Of a stretch of 64,000 nt of DNA, positions 1-22,054 are shown piece after piece. The notes under the pieces are model-generated. The model did not search any database, was not told the DNA's origin, and saw only the letters and a program-made list of their open reading frames with translations. The translations under genes were made by a program, and so were the position numbers. Source of the DNA: Homalodisca vitripennis (lineage: Eukaryota > Arthropoda > Insecta > Hemiptera > Cicadellidae); contig NC_060213.1 in assembly GCF_021130785.1 (NCBI RefSeq), forward strand, positions 70,948,001-71,012,000, written 5' to 3'. Position 1 is the first letter of the stretch. Each line of letters starts with the position of its first letter.

Positions 1-550
1 AACAAAAAGAAGAAACACCTGATAATAAACAATTATAAATGTAAATACAATTTTACATGTAAACAAGTTTTGATTAGTTGTGTTAAAATATAACAATAAT
101 AACAAAATATAATATAATTTTGGAATTATAGGTAAATTTGTATCACAATCTAATCTATTCAAGTGGAAAACAATAATTTTGCGTAGGTTTTGTCCATATG
201 GTTGTTTTGATGTTAATATAAGTTGGTGTGCCAATTCATTATTCCTTAAAATTTTTAAATCTTTTTCTAGAGCTGTTTTCACAAGGAGTAATTTTGCTTA
301 GAAGCTTTGAGTTTGAGTTTTGAACAACAATCCTCAAAGCTTTTGTTATGGTGAATAGCGTGTAAGGCTATTACTGGGTTTTTTTGTCGTCTTTTGGCGA
401 TTAAAGATAGAAAAAACGGTGACCGGTCCCATCTCTTACCCGCAAAGAATTTTGAGGTTTTGCCCAATGTAGTCCTTGGGATCAAAACCTACAGGTTAGC
501 TGGTAAATTGAATTGTTGGAGGTACAGTCCAATTTAACCAGCTATGGGAT

Positions 551-554
<4 letters not shown>

Positions 555-582
<28 letters not shown>

Positions 583-624
583 ATTTTTTTTATTTTTTTT
601 TTTTTTTTTGTTATTTTTTTTTTT
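555..624. repeat. T-rich low-complexity tract
   Basis: Seventy bases of nearly pure T, broken by single A or G bases, inside PLE fragment A. A run this long within former coding sequence is suspicious for consensus error. Confidence 0.9.
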
Positions 625-1338
625 AGTGACAAGACACTACTTTGGGAAAATTGATCGGTCTTATCCATATTTCTATTTTTTTTTGCAAATACCAACAACG
701 TGGATTAAATTACAAGTTTTTCCAAAACAGCCAAAAGATAAAATTTTCATAATTTTTTTTCTTCTTTTTCCAACATGAATTTTGGGCCTTACAAAAAAAT
801 CAGATTCTTCAAAATTTTTAGGTCTCTTAAAATACTATTCTAGGTGGTGCACTGGACAATTAATTTCTCTCTTTCTCAGATTACAGGGGGGGCGAGTTTC
901 TCTTTAAAAAAATTTCATAGCCAATTTTCCCCCCCCCCCATAACTCTATTGAATTTGTTGGCAAACCATGATAAAAATTTTGTGATAAATTTAGGATCAT
1001 ATTTGGAAATGAATTTGGGATATATTTGTAGCCTTTTTTCTTTTTTCGGTGGTCTGAGCTGCCGGTTCAAAAGTTTTTTAGGGTATCCCCCTGTTAGAAA
1101 AAGAGCTTTAGTAAGTATTTTCTTTGTAAATTTGAAATCTGAAGCGGGGTTTTTTTTGTACAGAACGGATTTGGCTCTAAGAGGTGGAAAGACTTTTTGT
1201 AATGGACTTTTTTTTACATGATTTGGATGGCAGCTACTGTAATGTAAGTAATTCATTTAATATTAGTACTCCTCCCTTAACATGTATTTTGGTTTTTTAA
1301 TTAACAATATGATTTTCTAGAAAAAACTTCAACATTCC

Positions 1339-1360
1339 AAAAAAAAAAAAAAAAAAAAAA
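1339..1360. repeat. Poly(A) tract of 22 bases
   Basis: An uninterrupted A run between the RT catalytic box and the downstream PLE block of fragment A. It sits in former coding sequence, so it is probably an expanded homopolymer or a base-calling artefact, not a retroposon tail. Confidence 0.85.
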
Positions 1361-1722
1361 TGACAATTTTGTGATTAATGTTCCAATTAAAGTTAAGTAC
1401 ATGAAAATTTTATTTAAAACTATCAAGGAAATGATGAAGTTTTTTTCTCTAACCCATGATTCCAGACTACAAAAATGTCATCTATAAATCTTAGCCACAA
1501 TAAAGGAAGGAAATTTTGAGTTTTAAAAAGAAAATTTTGTTTTAAACAAAAAAAAGACAAATCCCATAAAAAAAAATAAGGTTTAGGCGATGAGCGGTGG
1601 GGCCATTCGAGTACCATCGGCCGTTCCTTTAATATGGAGATAGTTCTGATCCATAAATTGAAATTATTCATTGTTAAAAAAATTAAATGAATTTTTATAT
1701 ATTATATATTACTATATATATA

Positions 1723-2222
1723 ATAAGCATAATATTCTTGAAATGATAATAAACATATGTTCAGACTGTGGGGTGTAAAGATGTGATGAGAGTCCAGATG
1801 ATTCAAATTTAACGAAGATTTAATTCCATAGGGGAATTTAGATTTTGGGGGGTGACAATTTTACATGCTTGTTTCTAAATTTCTTAATTTTGATGTATTT
1901 GAATTTTGTATTGATCGTATTGGTTTTACTGTATATAAATTTTCAAAAGATTCTTTGTGTTACAATTTTATTTTACTATGAATAAACTAATGGTTTTGAT
2001 TTCATCATTATGCTTAAAATTCATAACGGTGACCCTGTCATATCTTATTCTTTAAATTATTTTGTTGTAGAGCCGATGTAGTCTTTGACATTGATTACAC
2101 TGAATTTGATATACTACCCAACTTTTGATTTTTTTTTTTTTGTATCACATGTCAAATTTCCAATAAATTTTGTAATACTCTTTTAGTTGAACTACTTTCA
2201 AGAATTCTTCAATATTGAATTA
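1723..2222 (-). mobile_element. Penelope-like element fragment B (GIY-YIG region)
   Basis: This 0.5-kb segment is clearly the same sequence as 38286-38740 in fragment D: long stretches match base for base, such as around 1870-1990 against 38405-38530. On the minus strand it encodes the GIY-YIG endonuclease end of a PLE: a VVYQIQC segment near 2110, a degraded YIG, then a remnant of the arginine/histidine part. It starts abruptly at its 5' side next to the end of fragment C, so it is 5'-truncated. Nearly all differences from fragment D are extra bases in homopolymers (for instance GGGGGG near 1850), so B is about 40 bases longer than its counterpart. Confidence 0.8.
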
Positions 2223-2231
2223 AACAGTTTC

Positions 2232-2262
2232 TATATTCGGCTTAAGCCGTCTTTTCAGGAAA
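2232..2262 (-). other. Hairpin at the 3' end of PLE fragment C
   Basis: On the minus strand a CTGA core is followed by CGGC-TTAA-GCCG, a 4-bp stem with a 4-base loop, and then AATATAG. The same layout (CTGAAGA, small stem, GAAATATAG) occurs at the matching place in fragment D. Hammerhead ribozyme motifs have been reported at Penelope-like element ends, and the core here is reminiscent of that, but one extra base before the stem and the short stem make activity doubtful. Confidence 0.4.
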
Positions 2263-3695
2263 TTACAAAAAATATATAAATAGGGCTATAAGAACAGAAT
2301 AAACATCAAACATCAACACAGAAAAATGAAAAATAAGAATGAATTATGTACAATTGTAAAAATATGATTTAATTTTTATAAAAAAACAAAAATTCCTCTT
2401 AGTTGACTAAGTCACCTTAAATTTAATCCACTTTGGAAATTTTGATTTAGTGACCGAGTTGATGGGCTTGTTCCATGTGATCTCAAGACTGTGTGTACTT
2501 ACGTTTTTCTTTTCTGATATTTTTTCTAATTGGTTTCACTGAAAATGTTTCTTCAAAATTTAAATTATGTATTAAGCCATGTGCCACTACAGGTTGCTCT
2601 GTCTTTCTTTTTTTTATGTTTATATGCATACCTGGGCCCAGTCATCCTTGTTCTAATAAGAAAATTTATCGTTGAACCAATATAATCTTTAGGGCATAAC
2701 CTTGCACTGAATTTGGTATACAATATTTTTTTTTTTTATTCACATGTTAAGTCTTCAAATATACAGTATGATTTTTGTGTAGAACTACTTGTAAAAAAAA
2801 AAAAATGTTTTTTGAAAGTAGAGCAAAACCTGTTGCAAACTAAACACCTGGGTTTATTGCAAGGAGTGACCCTAGACTGTCATGTTTCCTTGGTCTCCTT
2901 TGTGCTTAGGAAATTTTGGATGGAGTAAAATATCTTTCAAAAAACTGGTGGTTTTCCCCCCCTTAAAAATTTTATTTTTGGAATGTATTTTTGAATATGT
3001 AAGTTTTTAGTTGAAGCAGAGCTGTCCAATAAACTGTATGCTATTCGAAGTATATTGTTAATTTTTGTAAAGTCCTGCAGGTAGTACATACAACAAAAAC
3101 TTAAACTCATGATATCTTTGTTAAACTTTTGGATCATTGAAATTGTCAAATTTTAGATTTACTTGTTCCAATTGGATAGTTGATTTAGTGTTCAGGGGTT
3201 TATGTTGTTTTAAAAGTTTTTCGTGTGTGGATAACCCCTTTTTTTGGAAAAATGCTGATAATAAATTATCAATATATTGTTCTAAGTGATATTTGTCACT
3301 GCATAAATTTTGAGCTCTTTTTAGCTAAACTCTTTGGAATGGCTTTTTTTGATGATGGAGACGGATGGCAACTGTCATAATGTAGATATTTGAAATGTGT
3401 TTGGTGTTTTTTTATATTGATCTTAGTTTTTCAACTTCTGATTTTCAATAAAAATATCTATATCCAGGAAACTCACAATTGAATCAGATATCTCCCACGT
3501 AAATTTTAGATTTGCAGAAAGTGTTCAGTGATTGTAAAAAAAATGTTGCAAATTGTTCGTTACTATAATGTCCATATCATGAAGAATATCGTCAATGTAA
3601 ACGTTTCCCCAAAATATGGGTTTATATGCTTGTGTTTCTAGAAAATCATGTTCAAGCGCTTGCCCATCACAAGATTAGCATAAGCAGGAGCCATT

Positions 3696-3750
3696 CCCCC
3701 CCCCCGCCCCCCACTCCCCCCTCTTCCCTCCCCCCTCCCCCCCCCCCCCC
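3696..3750. repeat. C-rich insert splitting a conserved RT motif
   Basis: Fifty-five bases of almost pure C, with a few T, G and A, fall exactly between the codons for GTAMGT and MAP of the PLE reverse transcriptase, which are normally separated by a single residue. It is either a G/C-rich expansion or, more likely, an assembly or base-calling artefact. Confidence 0.8.
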
Positions 3751-4740
3751 TTGTTCCCATGGCAGTCCCTTTTTGCTGTAGATAAAAGTTATTTTGAAAC
3801 CTAAAGCAATTCATAGTTAGAATGAAATTTATTAATGTTAAAAGCAAACCAGTGAAGAAAATGACGAAGGAAGTGTATTTTTGGACGTTTGTTTATTAAT
3901 GTATGTATCTAACAGAATCCAATTCCCACCTTGTTGGTGTACAATATTTGTGTACAATGATTGGACATAGAGTGTTACTAATTTAGTATTTTCAGGAAGA
4001 GGTTGAGCTACATTTTTCACAAGGTTGCAAAAAAATCACATTACTATTTTTCACGAATGAAGGAAGATTAGTCACACAAATCTCTTTTAAATGGTCATCA
4101 AAAAAAGAAGGAAATTTTCATTCCCCTCTCATGTTGGAGAGAAGCTCTACAATTGGTCTTTCCTGGTGGATTTGAATACTTATTGTGGATTATTTTTGGG
4201 CAATTTGTAGAATGTTGGTGTTTTCGGAGATGTTAATTATCTTATTATAGTAGTAAATTGATGGTAATTAATCACTTCAGTTTTCTTCTAAGAACAAAGT
4301 TTTTTTTTTTCTATTTTTTCTTTAATATGTAATTAGATATTTTTGAACAGAAAATTCTTCATTAAGATCTCTATTTAAAATTTTTTATATAAGTAGTTTG
4401 TGTCACATCAGTTGTCTTTTCTGCTTCAGCAATATAATCCTTTATATTCATTATTACAGTCAATATCTCCCTTGTCATGCAGTAAGTTATATTATGTCCT
4501 TGCCGCGTTATTTGTTAATTTTTTTTTTTTTGTTTTTTTAAAGACTTTATAGCTTTTTGCTGCAGTATTTGTTAAATTATTGTTTTTTTGGTAGACATAT
4601 CTGCAAATGAAGGATCAGATAATGTTACAAATAAAATTATTGTATTTAAAAAAACTGCGCTAATAGGGTGATCTGGATTCAAAAGCTGGGGGACTCCCAT
4701 TTATACTACTTATAATTATAGCTACTTATAATTCAAAGCA

Positions 4741-4741
4741 G

Positions 4742-4773
<32 letters not shown>

Positions 4774-4782
4774 GTGTGTGTG

Positions 4783-4817
<35 letters not shown>
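4741..4817. repeat. Compound (TA)n-(TG)n microsatellite
   Basis: About 20 bases of TA followed by about 57 bases of TG with two small interruptions. Confidence 0.95.
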
Positions 4818-8447
<3,630 letters not shown>

Positions 8448-8573
8448 TATAGGATAATAGGTTATTATATAAATATTAGGCCTAATAATAATAATTATGA
8501 TAAATAATTCCTACCTAAAGATTGGATAATATATTAAGAGAGATTGGAAAATACTTTATAAGACATTCCTCAC

Positions 8574-8583
8574 TTATTATAAC
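8574..8583. repeat. Left target-site duplication of LINE insertion
   Basis: TTATTATAAC here matches TTATTTTAAC at 9554-9563 with one mismatch. The uninterrupted array units carry the TTATTTTAAC version, as expected for a duplication of target sequence. Confidence 0.6.
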
Positions 8584-9553
8584 TAGAAATCACCTCATTC
8601 ATGGAACTGAACACTAGCATTCAGTATTTCACCGAAATGAATCTGAAAACAAATCAGTCAAAAACAATCGTAGTAAATTTCGGCCTTCGTCAGCATGATC
8701 GAGTGGTGCGTCCGGCCGTATTTATAGATGACGACCTTCTCGAAGAAAATAACTCCACAAACTTTTTGGGAATGATTCTAGACAAAGGACTGACCTGGAG
8801 CGATCATGTTGACAGGGTCTGTGCTAGAGCTACCTCAGGTATATATGCTCTGCGCAATCTAGCAAAATTTTTTTCCCCAGAAGTTTTAAAAATGGCCTAC
8901 TATGGCCTAATCCATGCTCATTTTGCGTATGGGATAAGACTTTGGGGAAGTTGTGCAAAAAACAAAATGGAGCGCGTCTTTAGACTCCAGAAAAAAGCTG
9001 TCAGAATCATTAAAAATTTAAATTATAGAGAGTCGTGTAGGGAATCTTTCGGGGAGTTGAGATTGCTGACTTTGCCTTGCCTCTATATTTTTGAGGTGAT
9101 CGTGTACTGCAGATCAAGGTGCACTTTGATTCGTGGCGGGGACGTTCATCAATATGAAACTAGAGGCAGGGACAACTTTCGCACGCATCAACACAGATTG
9201 ACATTAGCGCAAAATCTACCGCAAGAAGTTGGTGTCAGATTAATCAACAGGCTCCCTGAAGAAATCAAAATTTCCAATAATCAAAATCAATTTAAAACGC
9301 GTCTCAAGCTCCTTTTGGAGTCCAAGGCTTTTTACTCTGTTGATGAATTCATGTCAAGCCGCTGGGATATTTGAGATTGCTGGATCTGAGGTCAATGCGA
9401 TTGTGACCTGAATGATTGCAAGAATTGTGAGTGTGAGGTTGTGTGAATGTGTGGATGATCTCGTGTAAATGGACTTATAAAAAACTGTTGACGATTGCGA
9501 TGCGATGTAAAAATTGTTAAAAGAATGCAATAAAGAGATTATTATTATTATTA
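8584..9553 (+). mobile_element. 5'-truncated CR1/Jockey-superfamily non-LTR retrotransposon
   Basis: A 970-bp insertion inside the 395-bp array. It carries the C-terminal part of a LINE polymerase (8601-9374), a short 3' UTR, an AATAAA at 9529-9534 and an (ATT)n tail from 9538. Its ends are flanked by a near-perfect 10-bp duplication. The truncated 5' end, the microsatellite tail and the duplication fit target-primed reverse transcription. CR1, L2 and Daphne-type elements end in short tandem repeats; I cannot fix the clade without alignment. Confidence 0.85.
8601..9374 (+). pseudogene. LINE reverse transcriptase, C-terminal fragment (257 codons)
   Basis: The open frame begins just past where the YxDD box would be: MNLKTNQSKTIVVNF corresponds to the N..KT....F stretch that follows it. 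Next come FLGMILDKGLTWSDHV (residues about 55-70) and SGIYALRNLAKFFSPEVL, then YYGLIHAHFAYGIRLWG, the family signature after the polymerase palm. LQKKAVRIIKNLNYRES and VGVRLINRLPEEIK follow near the end. The frame has no stop or shift, so the insertion is probably young. The ATG at 8601 is an internal methionine, not a real start: the upstream part of the polymerase and the endonuclease are absent because the element was truncated on insertion. It cannot mobilise itself. Confidence 0.85.
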
Positions 9554-9558
9554 TTATT
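9538..9558 (+). repeat. (ATT)n tail of LINE
   Basis: Seven ATT-type units close the 3' end of the LINE immediately before the duplicated target. Confidence 0.85.
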
Positions 9559-9563
9559 TTAAC
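9554..9563. repeat. Right target-site duplication of LINE insertion
   Basis: TTATTTTAAC, the partner of 8574-8583 and also the start of the resumed tandem unit. It overlaps the end of the (ATT)n tail, so its exact left edge is ambiguous. Confidence 0.6.
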
Positions 9564-10607
9564 CTGACAAATGGAATAGTAAATGGGGTAACCTTCGGTG
9601 GCACTGTATACCAGCAACACCGATTTTGTAGATGATACATGTGACTCCGTACGATTTGCCTAAGGCTTTTAATATATTTTTACATTAGTCGTCTAATTAA
9701 CCATAATAGCAAAGACATATTAGTAAAATCCTCAAGTGTTTAAATACAATGATTGTATTAAATATAAATTTTAAACGTAGTAAATCTTGTAACTTAACAA
9801 GATGTAGGCCTAAAAATCTTTGTTATAGGATAATAGGTTATTATATAAATATTAGACCTAATAATAATAATTATGATAAATAATTCCTACCTAAAGATTG
9901 GATAATATATTAAGAGAGATTGGAATATACTTTATATGACATTCCTCACTTATTTTAACCTGACAAATGGAATAGTAAATGGGGTAACCTTCGGTGGCAC
10001 TGTATACCAGCAACACCGATTTTGTTGATGATACATGTCACTCCGTACGATTTGCCTAAGGCTTTCAATATTTTTACATTAGTCGTCTAATTAACCATAA
10101 TAGCAAAGACATATTAGTAAAATCCTCAAGTGTTTAAATACAATGATTGTATTAAATATAAATTTTAAACGTAGTAAATCTTGTAACTTAACAAGATGTA
10201 GGCCTAAAAATCTTTGTTATAGGATAATAGGTTATTATATAAATATTAGACCTAATAATAATAATTATGATAAATAATTCCTACCTAAAGATTGGATAAT
10301 ATATTAAGAGAGATTGGAATATACTTTATATGACATTCCTCACTTATTTTAATCTGACAAATGGAATAGTAAATGGGGTAACCTTCGGTGGCACTGTATA
10401 CCAGCAACACCGATTTTGTTGATGATACATGTCACTCCGTACGATTTGCCTAAGGCTTTCAATATTTTTACATTAGTCGTCTAATTAACCATAATAGCAA
10501 AGACATATTAGTAAAACCCTCAAGTGTTTAAATACAATGATTGTATTAAATTTAAATTTTAAACGTAGTAAATCTTGTAACTTAACAAGATGTAGGCCTA
10601 AAAATCT

Positions 10608-10799
10608 GATTTCATTGCTAGTGTAAATCTTTCATGAAATTTTCTGTTTAGAATAATTACAATTTTAAAACTTAATATTTTTGAACCTGATATAATATTT
10701 TCTTTTGTCTTTTTAACAGGTCTTAGACTAGACATTTTAGAAAGATTTAACTACATACCTGGTACATTACAAAGATATATATTTTTATTGTAAAAACTA
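10608..10799. other. AT-rich spacer
   Basis: No gene or repeat that I can recognise. Confidence 0.5.
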
Positions 10800-10940
10800 C
10801 AAGACAGATAGATACAAGTTAAATAAGCAAGATAGGAATATACTTTACATGTGTATAAGGAGCATTGATTTCGATGATGATGCATGTCACTCCGAAGAAT
10901 TTGGCTAAGCGTTTCAATATTTCGACATTAATCTTATGAG
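10800..10940 (+). repeat. Diverged outlying copy of the 395-bp unit
   Basis: The stretch containing GATGATGCATGTCACTCCG, then ATTTGGCTAAGCGTTTCAAT, aligns with GATGATACATGTCACTCCG, then ATTTGCCTAAGGCTTTCAAT, of the array units. The preceding GGAATATACTTTA also matches, but about 60 bases of the unit are missing between them. It is an older, degraded relative outside the main array. Confidence 0.65.
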
Positions 10941-11389
10941 TAACGAAAAAGAACGAAAATGGGAACGCAAAAATTGTAGAACAAACAAGTTTGTAAACCT
11001 GACTGTTATATGATATTTTAACTTGTAATGTAGTAAAACCTTTAGCGTAATAATATGTGATATTGTCTTAAAATGTTGCATGGAACATTATCTAGGCCTA
11101 TTATGTAGTATTTAACCTTTCAATTACTGGAATAATGGGTAACATATACACTTAATTAGTATTCTGGTTCCTAAATGTGATTATTCAGAAACAGTTGAAA
11201 TAAGAAAGTCCCAAAAACTCAGCTAACATCATTAGTTCATTAAAAACAAATATTTAAGTAAAATAATACTTTTCACACTGACCAAAGTAATTTAAAAAAC
11301 TTACCAGGTATCTTGTAAGTAAATAAAAAGCTTCCTGTAATGACTTCATACGTGATACCCAGTTATACTTAGTCAAATACGTGTTTGAA
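10941..11389. other. AT-rich non-coding spacer
   Basis: Nothing recognised. The minus-strand frame at 11254-11493 runs into the minisatellite and is not a gene. Confidence 0.55.
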
Positions 11390-11668
11390 GCGCTCATTGC
11401 TGAGTTAAGGCAGTTCCAAAGCGTGACACGGCTGACAGTGAGCGTAACTCCGGTAAACGCTGTTAACTGGGTGTAAAGTGTGTTAGCGCTCATTGCCGAG
11501 TTGAGGCAGTTCCAAAAAGTGTGACACGGCTGACAGTGAGCGTGAGCGTCACTCCGGTAAACGCTGTTAACTGGGTGTAAAGTGTGTTAGCGATCATTGC
11601 CGAGTTGAGGCAGTTCCAAAGCGTGACACGGCTGACAGTGAGCGTCACTCCAGTAAACGCTGTTAACT
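11390..11668 (+). repeat. GC-richer minisatellite, unit 96-104 bp
   Basis: Landmarks CGCTCATTGC or CGATCATTGC begin at 11391, 11487 and 11591. Each unit contains GTGACACGGCTGACAGTGAG and GTAAACGCTGTTAACTGGGT. There are about 2.9 copies. Length differs through small indels such as an extra GTGAGC in the second unit. Base composition is clearly richer in G+C than the flanks. Confidence 0.9.
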
Positions 11669-20754
<9,086 letters not shown>

Positions 20755-20779
20755 AGGGCTGCTATTTATATTTGTGGCC
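20755..20779. repeat. Left terminal inverted repeat of mariner
   Basis: 24 of 25 bases match the complement of 22028-22052; the mismatch is the G at 20774. Confidence 0.9.
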
Positions 20780-20818
20780 TAAGAATGAAAACACAAGCAT
20801 TTAAAGACAAAATATATT

Positions 20819-21881
20819 TTATTGTTTTTCAAAATATTCTCCATGAAGATCAATACACTTTACCATGCGTTGGAACCAATTTTCAAAGCACTTTTTCCAC
20901 TCCGATTTAGGTACTTCTAAAACATGGGTTTTGAATACAGAAACTGCTTCTTCAGGTGTAGAAAACCGTTGTCCACGTAGTTTTTTCTTGATGTTCGGAA
21001 ACAAAAAGAAATCATTAGGTGCCAAATCAGGGCTGTACGGCGGATGACCCATCAATTCAATGTTTTGCCTTGTCAAAAACTCCATTTTTTCAGCCGATCG
21101 GTGGCAGCTCGCATTGTCGTGATGCAGAATGATGCGTCTTTTCTTTGACTTTTCCCGAAGTTTCTCAATGACTTCTGGCAAACAAATAGTGGTGTACCAT
21201 TCCGAATTAACCGTCTTACGTTGCTCTAATGTCACAGTCACGTTGCTCTTCGGCATGACCGGTTATGCCGAAGAAACAGGCAACCGTTTGCTTTGATGTG
21301 CTTCTTCCACGAACAACTTTGGTTGGATTTGGCTCTTCTTGAAAGACCCATACGGTAGATTGCTGTTTTGTTTCAGAATCATATGAGTATATCCATGATT
21401 CGTCACCTGTACAGATATTATAAACTGCTTTTGATGCACCTTGAGCAAATTTCTGCAACATTTTCTTGCACCAATCAACACGAGCATCCTTTTGCGCGTT
21501 TGTCAGGTTATGCGGTATCCAACGTGAACAAACCTTTTTCACATGCAAATGTTCATGCAAGATCTTATTGATGCTTGTCATACTAATGTCTAAAGAAGCC
21601 TCAATCTCGCAATATGTTACATGACGATCATGTTTTATCAGGTCATGCACAGCATCGACGTTTTCTGGCACAACAACCGTTGTTGGACGACCTTCACGGG
21701 ATTCGTCCTTGAGTGATTGTCGGCCACGATTGAATTCGTTATAACAGTTTTTAATGGTGCTGTAAGAAGGTGCTTCATTACCATATAAGGAATTAAGTTC
21801 GTCTAAGCACTGTTGTCGTGTCAGGCTACGTCGAAAGTTATGAAAAATTATTGCACGAAAATGTTCACGAGTTATTTCCAT
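20819..21881 (-). pseudogene. mariner transposase with one frameshift
   Basis: The enzyme cuts and pastes the element at TA sites in the nucleus. The start is the ATG at 21881 (MEITREHFRAII), where the N-terminal helix-turn-helix begins. Residues 1-110 form the DNA-binding part, followed by WIPHNL (121-126, family consensus WVPHxL). The first catalytic aspartate is D160 in GDESWIY. Near 21255 the frame shifts by one base after FFGITGH. The second part reads on as KTVNSEWY, then HHDNASCH with the second aspartate, and YSPDLAPNDFFLF with the third. The second and third aspartates are separated by exactly 34 residues, the mariner D,D34D pattern. Both parts add up to about 354 codons, the normal family length. 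The reading ends at the TAA at 20819. Apart from the shift no damage is visible, so the copy is young or the shift is a sequencing error. Confidence 0.93.
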
Positions 21882-22027
21882 TTTCTCCTAAGATCACTTT
21901 TTCAACGTGCTATCACTAACACTAACAACAATAAAATGAAAAAATGTTTTCGTTGAGGTTATGTTTAACAATGTGAAGGTTGCACTGGAAACATCAGCTG
22001 GTGCCTAGCAGCAATCAGTGTTGCCAA

Positions 22028-22052
22028 GGCCAGAAATATAAATAGCAGCCCT
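22028..22052. repeat. Right terminal inverted repeat of mariner
   Basis: Complement of 20755-20779 with one mismatch; followed by CG and the TA dinucleotide at 22055-22056. Confidence 0.9.
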
Positions 22053-22054
22053 CG

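Larger units (their letters stand above)
1..1671 (-). mobile_element. Penelope-like element fragment A (RT C-terminal part plus GIY-YIG region)
   Basis: Read on the minus strand, this is the 3' half of a Penelope-like retroelement, cut by the window edge at position 1. The reverse transcriptase catalytic box reads RFIDDIFVVW near 1490-1520. It is followed by a YLHYSSCHPNHVKKS segment near 1250-1205, the PLE block after the palm, and by a GGYPKKLLNRQL segment further on. A frame at 279-485 continues as a PLE C-terminal region (DYIG-like remnant near 470, then a lysine-rich tail). Many frameshifts and homopolymer runs interrupt it, including T-rich 555-624 and 22 A at 1339-1360. It differs in sequence from fragments B and D, so it is probably a second PLE family. 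No complete reading frame survives. Some breaks are probably sequencing error rather than mutation. Confidence 0.75.
2225..4260 (-). mobile_element. Penelope-like element fragment C (RT to GIY-YIG and 3' hairpin)
   Basis: This is the longest PLE copy, read on the minus strand from about 4260. Visible blocks in order: a degraded GRPIV-like start and LPSFVKNSN near 4050-4140; the RT motif LVTLYVQSLYTNI near 3985-3945, where the family normally has D in place of the first Y; YLQQKGTAMGT and MAPAYANLVMG near 3810-3650, split by a C-rich insert; a YIDD-box remnant near 3580-3540; a YLHYDSCHP block near 3390-3360; a STKNLHIQKYIPKI linker near 3000-2955; and a GIY-YIG start, IVYQIQC then DYIGSTINF, near 2725-2660. 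A hairpin marks its 3' end at 2232-2262. The upstream limit is unclear. The element is not functional as written. Confidence 0.75.
8448..10607 (+). repeat. Tandem array, unit about 395 bp, interrupted by a retrotransposon
   Basis: The same landmark, AACCTGACAAATGG or a one-base variant, recurs at 9561, 9957 and 10351, giving spacings of 396 and 394. TATAGGATAATAGG recurs at 8448, 9824 and 10218. The array therefore holds about 2.75 units. The first unit is split after about 136 bases by the LINE insertion at 8584-9553. Copies at 9561-9956 and 9957-10350 are almost identical, so the duplication is recent or maintained. It encodes nothing obvious and ends abruptly at about 10607. Confidence 0.9.
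20755..22054 (-). mobile_element. mariner transposon, about 1.3 kb, near-complete
   Basis: Terminal inverted repeats are visible at both ends: AGGGCTGCTATTTATATTT at 20755 and its complement ending at 22052, with a single mismatch over 25 bases. The right end continues CG and then TA, the expected target dinucleotide. At the left end the outer two bases and TA are not conserved (GGAT precedes AGGG), so that end is mutated or slightly truncated. Length, repeats and D,D34D transposase agree with the mariner family. The transposase lies on the minus strand, reading from the right end to the left end. Confidence 0.93.

Noticed and set aside
844..1221. 125-codon plus-strand frame
   Set aside because: It lies opposite PLE fragment A, whose minus-strand motifs (YLHYSSCHP and others) are the real signal.
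8448..10607. Possible CRISPR array
   Set aside because: Units of about 395 bp repeat along their full length with no short repeat/variable spacer structure, and the DNA is eukaryotic.
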